Shown here piece by piece: positions 7,232 to 8,574 of a stretch of DNA of 8,574 nucleotides. The translations under genes were made by a program, and so were the position numbers. This stretch comes from Acidimangrovimonas sp. (GTDB taxonomy: Bacteria; Pseudomonadota; Alphaproteobacteria; Rhodobacterales; Rhodobacteraceae): contig JASBUM010000196.1 of assembly GCA_030147905.1 (NCBI GenBank), positions 1 through 8,574 on the forward strand, given 5' to 3'. Numbering within the stretch: the stretch's first letter is position 1; each line of letters starts with the position of its first letter. Under the pieces are notes generated by a model that ran no database searches, was not told the DNA's origin, and was given only the letters and a program-made list of their open reading frames with translations.

Positions 7232-8574
7232 ATGATTGGATCCGCCTGGCGCGGACGCTACCTGATGGCGGGGCTCTATCTTCTCGCCGTGGCCGCACTT
7301 TCGGCCACGGTAGGCTGGGTGACGTTCGGAACAGGGCTCGCGCGCTTGGCCGAACGCGGCCAGGCCGACCTTGCGCTGGCCTCCGACCGGTTGACCAATC
7401 AGTTGACGCGCTATCGCGAACTCGCGGTCATGCTTGCCGATCACCCGACCCTGTGGCCGCTGCTTCTGGAAGGCAGGGACCGGACAGATGCCGAGGCGCT
7501 CTTGCTCGGCACCGCAGACCGGTCGAGCGCGGATGATTTCGTCCTGGTCGGACGCGACGGCAGGGTGCTTGCCCGCGCCCGGGGCGAGGCCTCCGCGACC
7601 GCACCGCGTGGCGCCGGGACCGCCGCAAGGACGCGCGCCGGTGATCCCCCACGCGTGACAGGCGGCCTCGCAGGCGCCTCTGCACGTGCGCTGCCCGGCC
7701 AGCGCCTCTCGCGAGCCGGCCCCGATGCGTCGGGCCTTCCCGATTACGCCACCCAGCCCTTTTTCAACCGTGCACTTCAGGGCACGACGGCATTTCACCA
7801 CGGGTTGACCGGCAATCCGCCCCGCCGAATCTTCAGCTATGCCGTGCCGGTTCGTACACCAGGCGGCCGTGTCGGCGGCGCCGTCATCGCGCGGATCGAT
7901 GCTTCACGGGTGGAGGCCGACTGGCGCGGCGCGGCGCCGGCGATCTATTTCACCGATGCGCGGGGCGTGGTCTTCGTGTCGAACCGGGACGAACTGCTGT
8001 TGCGGCAGACGCCCGAGCGCGGCGATCCCAAGGCCGCGCGCCGGATCGGGTATGCGCCGGGCGCGGTCCGCCCGTTCCCCGCGCATGAAACCTTCGGCCT
8101 CGTTCACCGCAAGCTGTGGTGGATCGACGCCGGCCCCTATCTGCCGGGCCTCGTGCTCCCGCTTGTCCGCCCGCTTCCGGTGGTCGGGTTGAAGGGGCAT
8201 ATCCTGCTCGACGCCATACCGGCATTGCGGCTGGCGCTGCTGCAGGCAGGATTCACCGCGACGCTGTGTCTGGTTTTGGGTGCGGTGATCCTCGCGGTGG
8301 CGGAGCGCCGGCGGCTGCTGGCCTTGCGGCTGCATGCCGAGGCCCGCGCCAAGGCCGGGCTTGAACGCCGCGTGGCGGCGCGCACCCGGGCCCTGAGCGA
8401 GACCAACCAGCGCCTGCTTCGCGAGATCGCGGAACGTCAGGAGGCGGAGGCCGCGCTGAAGAAGGCGCAGGAGGACCTGGTTCAGGCCGGCAAGCTTTCG
8501 GCGCTTGGCCAGATGTCGGCCGGCATCAGCCATGAACTCAATCAGCCATTGATGGCCATCCGTTCCTTTGCCGA
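7232..8574 (+). CDS. dctB: DctB-like C4-dicarboxylate sensor histidine kinase (3'-truncated by window)
   Basis: The first 447 residues of a membrane sensor kinase are visible. TM1 (about 10-33) and TM2 (about 333-356) enclose a periplasmic double-PDC/Cache-type region. It includes LADHPTLWPLL, a strand pattern VLVGRDGRVLAR (about 108), then QPFFNRALQGTTAFHHG and VIARIDASRVEADW, which follow the order seen in DctB. After TM2 come a coiled coil (about 370-415) and the DctB-type motif KLSALGQMSAGISHELNQPL with phospho-acceptor H434. The ATPase domain lies beyond the window. DctB proteins sense external C4-dicarboxylates and phosphorylate DctD, a sigma54 activator of the dctA or dctPQM transporter genes; dctD would be expected downstream. 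An odd feature is an Ala/Arg/Gly/Pro-rich stretch of about 50 residues (119-169) inside the sensor, where DctB proteins usually have a short SFVGRNY-like loop. ATG 7232 is chosen because TM1 follows directly; ATG 7265 would cut into TM1. The 210-bp gap before it suggests a separate transcription unit. Confidence 0.83.
   Translation, partial: MIGSAWRGRYLMAGLYLLAVAALSATVGWVTFGTGLARLAERGQADLALASDRLTNQLTRYRELAVMLADHPTLWPLLLEGRDRTDAEALLLGTADRSSADDFVLVGRDGRVLARARGEASATAPRGAGTAARTRAGDPPRVTGGLAGASARALPGQRLSRAGPDASGLPDYATQPFFNRALQGTTAFHHGLTGNPPRRIFSYAVPVRTPGGRVGGAVIARIDASRVEADWRGAAPAIYFTDARGVVFVSNRDELLLRQTPERGDPKAARRIGYAPGAVRPFPAHETFGLVHRKLWWIDAGPYLPGLVLPLVRPLPVVGLKGHILLDAIPALRLALLQAGFTATLCLVLGAVILAVAERRRLLALRLHAEARAKAGLERRVAARTRALSETNQRLLREIAERQEAEAALKKAQEDLVQAGKLSALGQMSAGISHELNQPLMAIRSFA

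Noticed and set aside
7084..7536. A 150-codon + strand open frame starting in the intergenic gap and running into the dctB-like gene.
   Set aside because: It is out of frame with the dctB-like gene. Its sequence is Arg/Gly/Pro-rich, typical of frame-shifted GC-rich DNA, and the other frame has transmembrane and DctB motifs.
7904..8533. A 209-codon minus-strand open frame opposite the end of the window.
   Set aside because: It is antisense to the DctB-type TM2, coiled coil and H-box, with no domain of its own.

Overview
The window is a very GC-rich, densely coding stretch with all genes on the + strand. GC-rich codon use and a DctB-type kinase fit an alphaproteobacterium, possibly Rhodobacterales. 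That placement is an inference from protein character; no rRNA or other marker gene is present.

Layout: (1) 1-1508 is the 3' part of a type I secretion ABC transporter whose N-terminus lies outside the window. (2) 1505-3046 is its HlyD-family periplasmic adaptor. (3) 3048-3995 is a receiver domain fused to a GHKL ATPase of the anti-sigma/serine-kinase kind. (4) 3995-7021 is a very large hybrid histidine kinase with two receivers and a C-terminal Hpt domain. These four genes are joined by an ATGA overlap, a 1-nt gap and a TAATG overlap, so they look like one translationally coupled operon. (5) A 210-bp non-coding gap follows, with GC-rich hairpins and a pentamer repeat over the ribosome-binding region. 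(6) 7232-8574 is the 5' part of a DctB-like C4-dicarboxylate sensor kinase, cut by the window end just past its phospho-accepting histidine.

How the genes may work together: the ABC protein and HlyD protein would form the inner-membrane part of a type I (LapB/LapC-like) exporter. The hybrid kinase has every part of a His-Asp-His phosphorelay (H315, D742, H942). The preceding gene encodes a receiver (D69) whose output is an ATPase rather than a DNA-binding domain. The simplest model is a membrane-sensed phosphorelay ending in a partner-switching-type kinase, co-expressed with a secretion machine. The points most worth a second look are this secretion/phosphorelay/partner-switch operon, the degenerate ABC signature motif of the transporter, and the degenerate first receiver of the kinase. 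No RNA genes, mobile elements or CRISPR arrays were seen.
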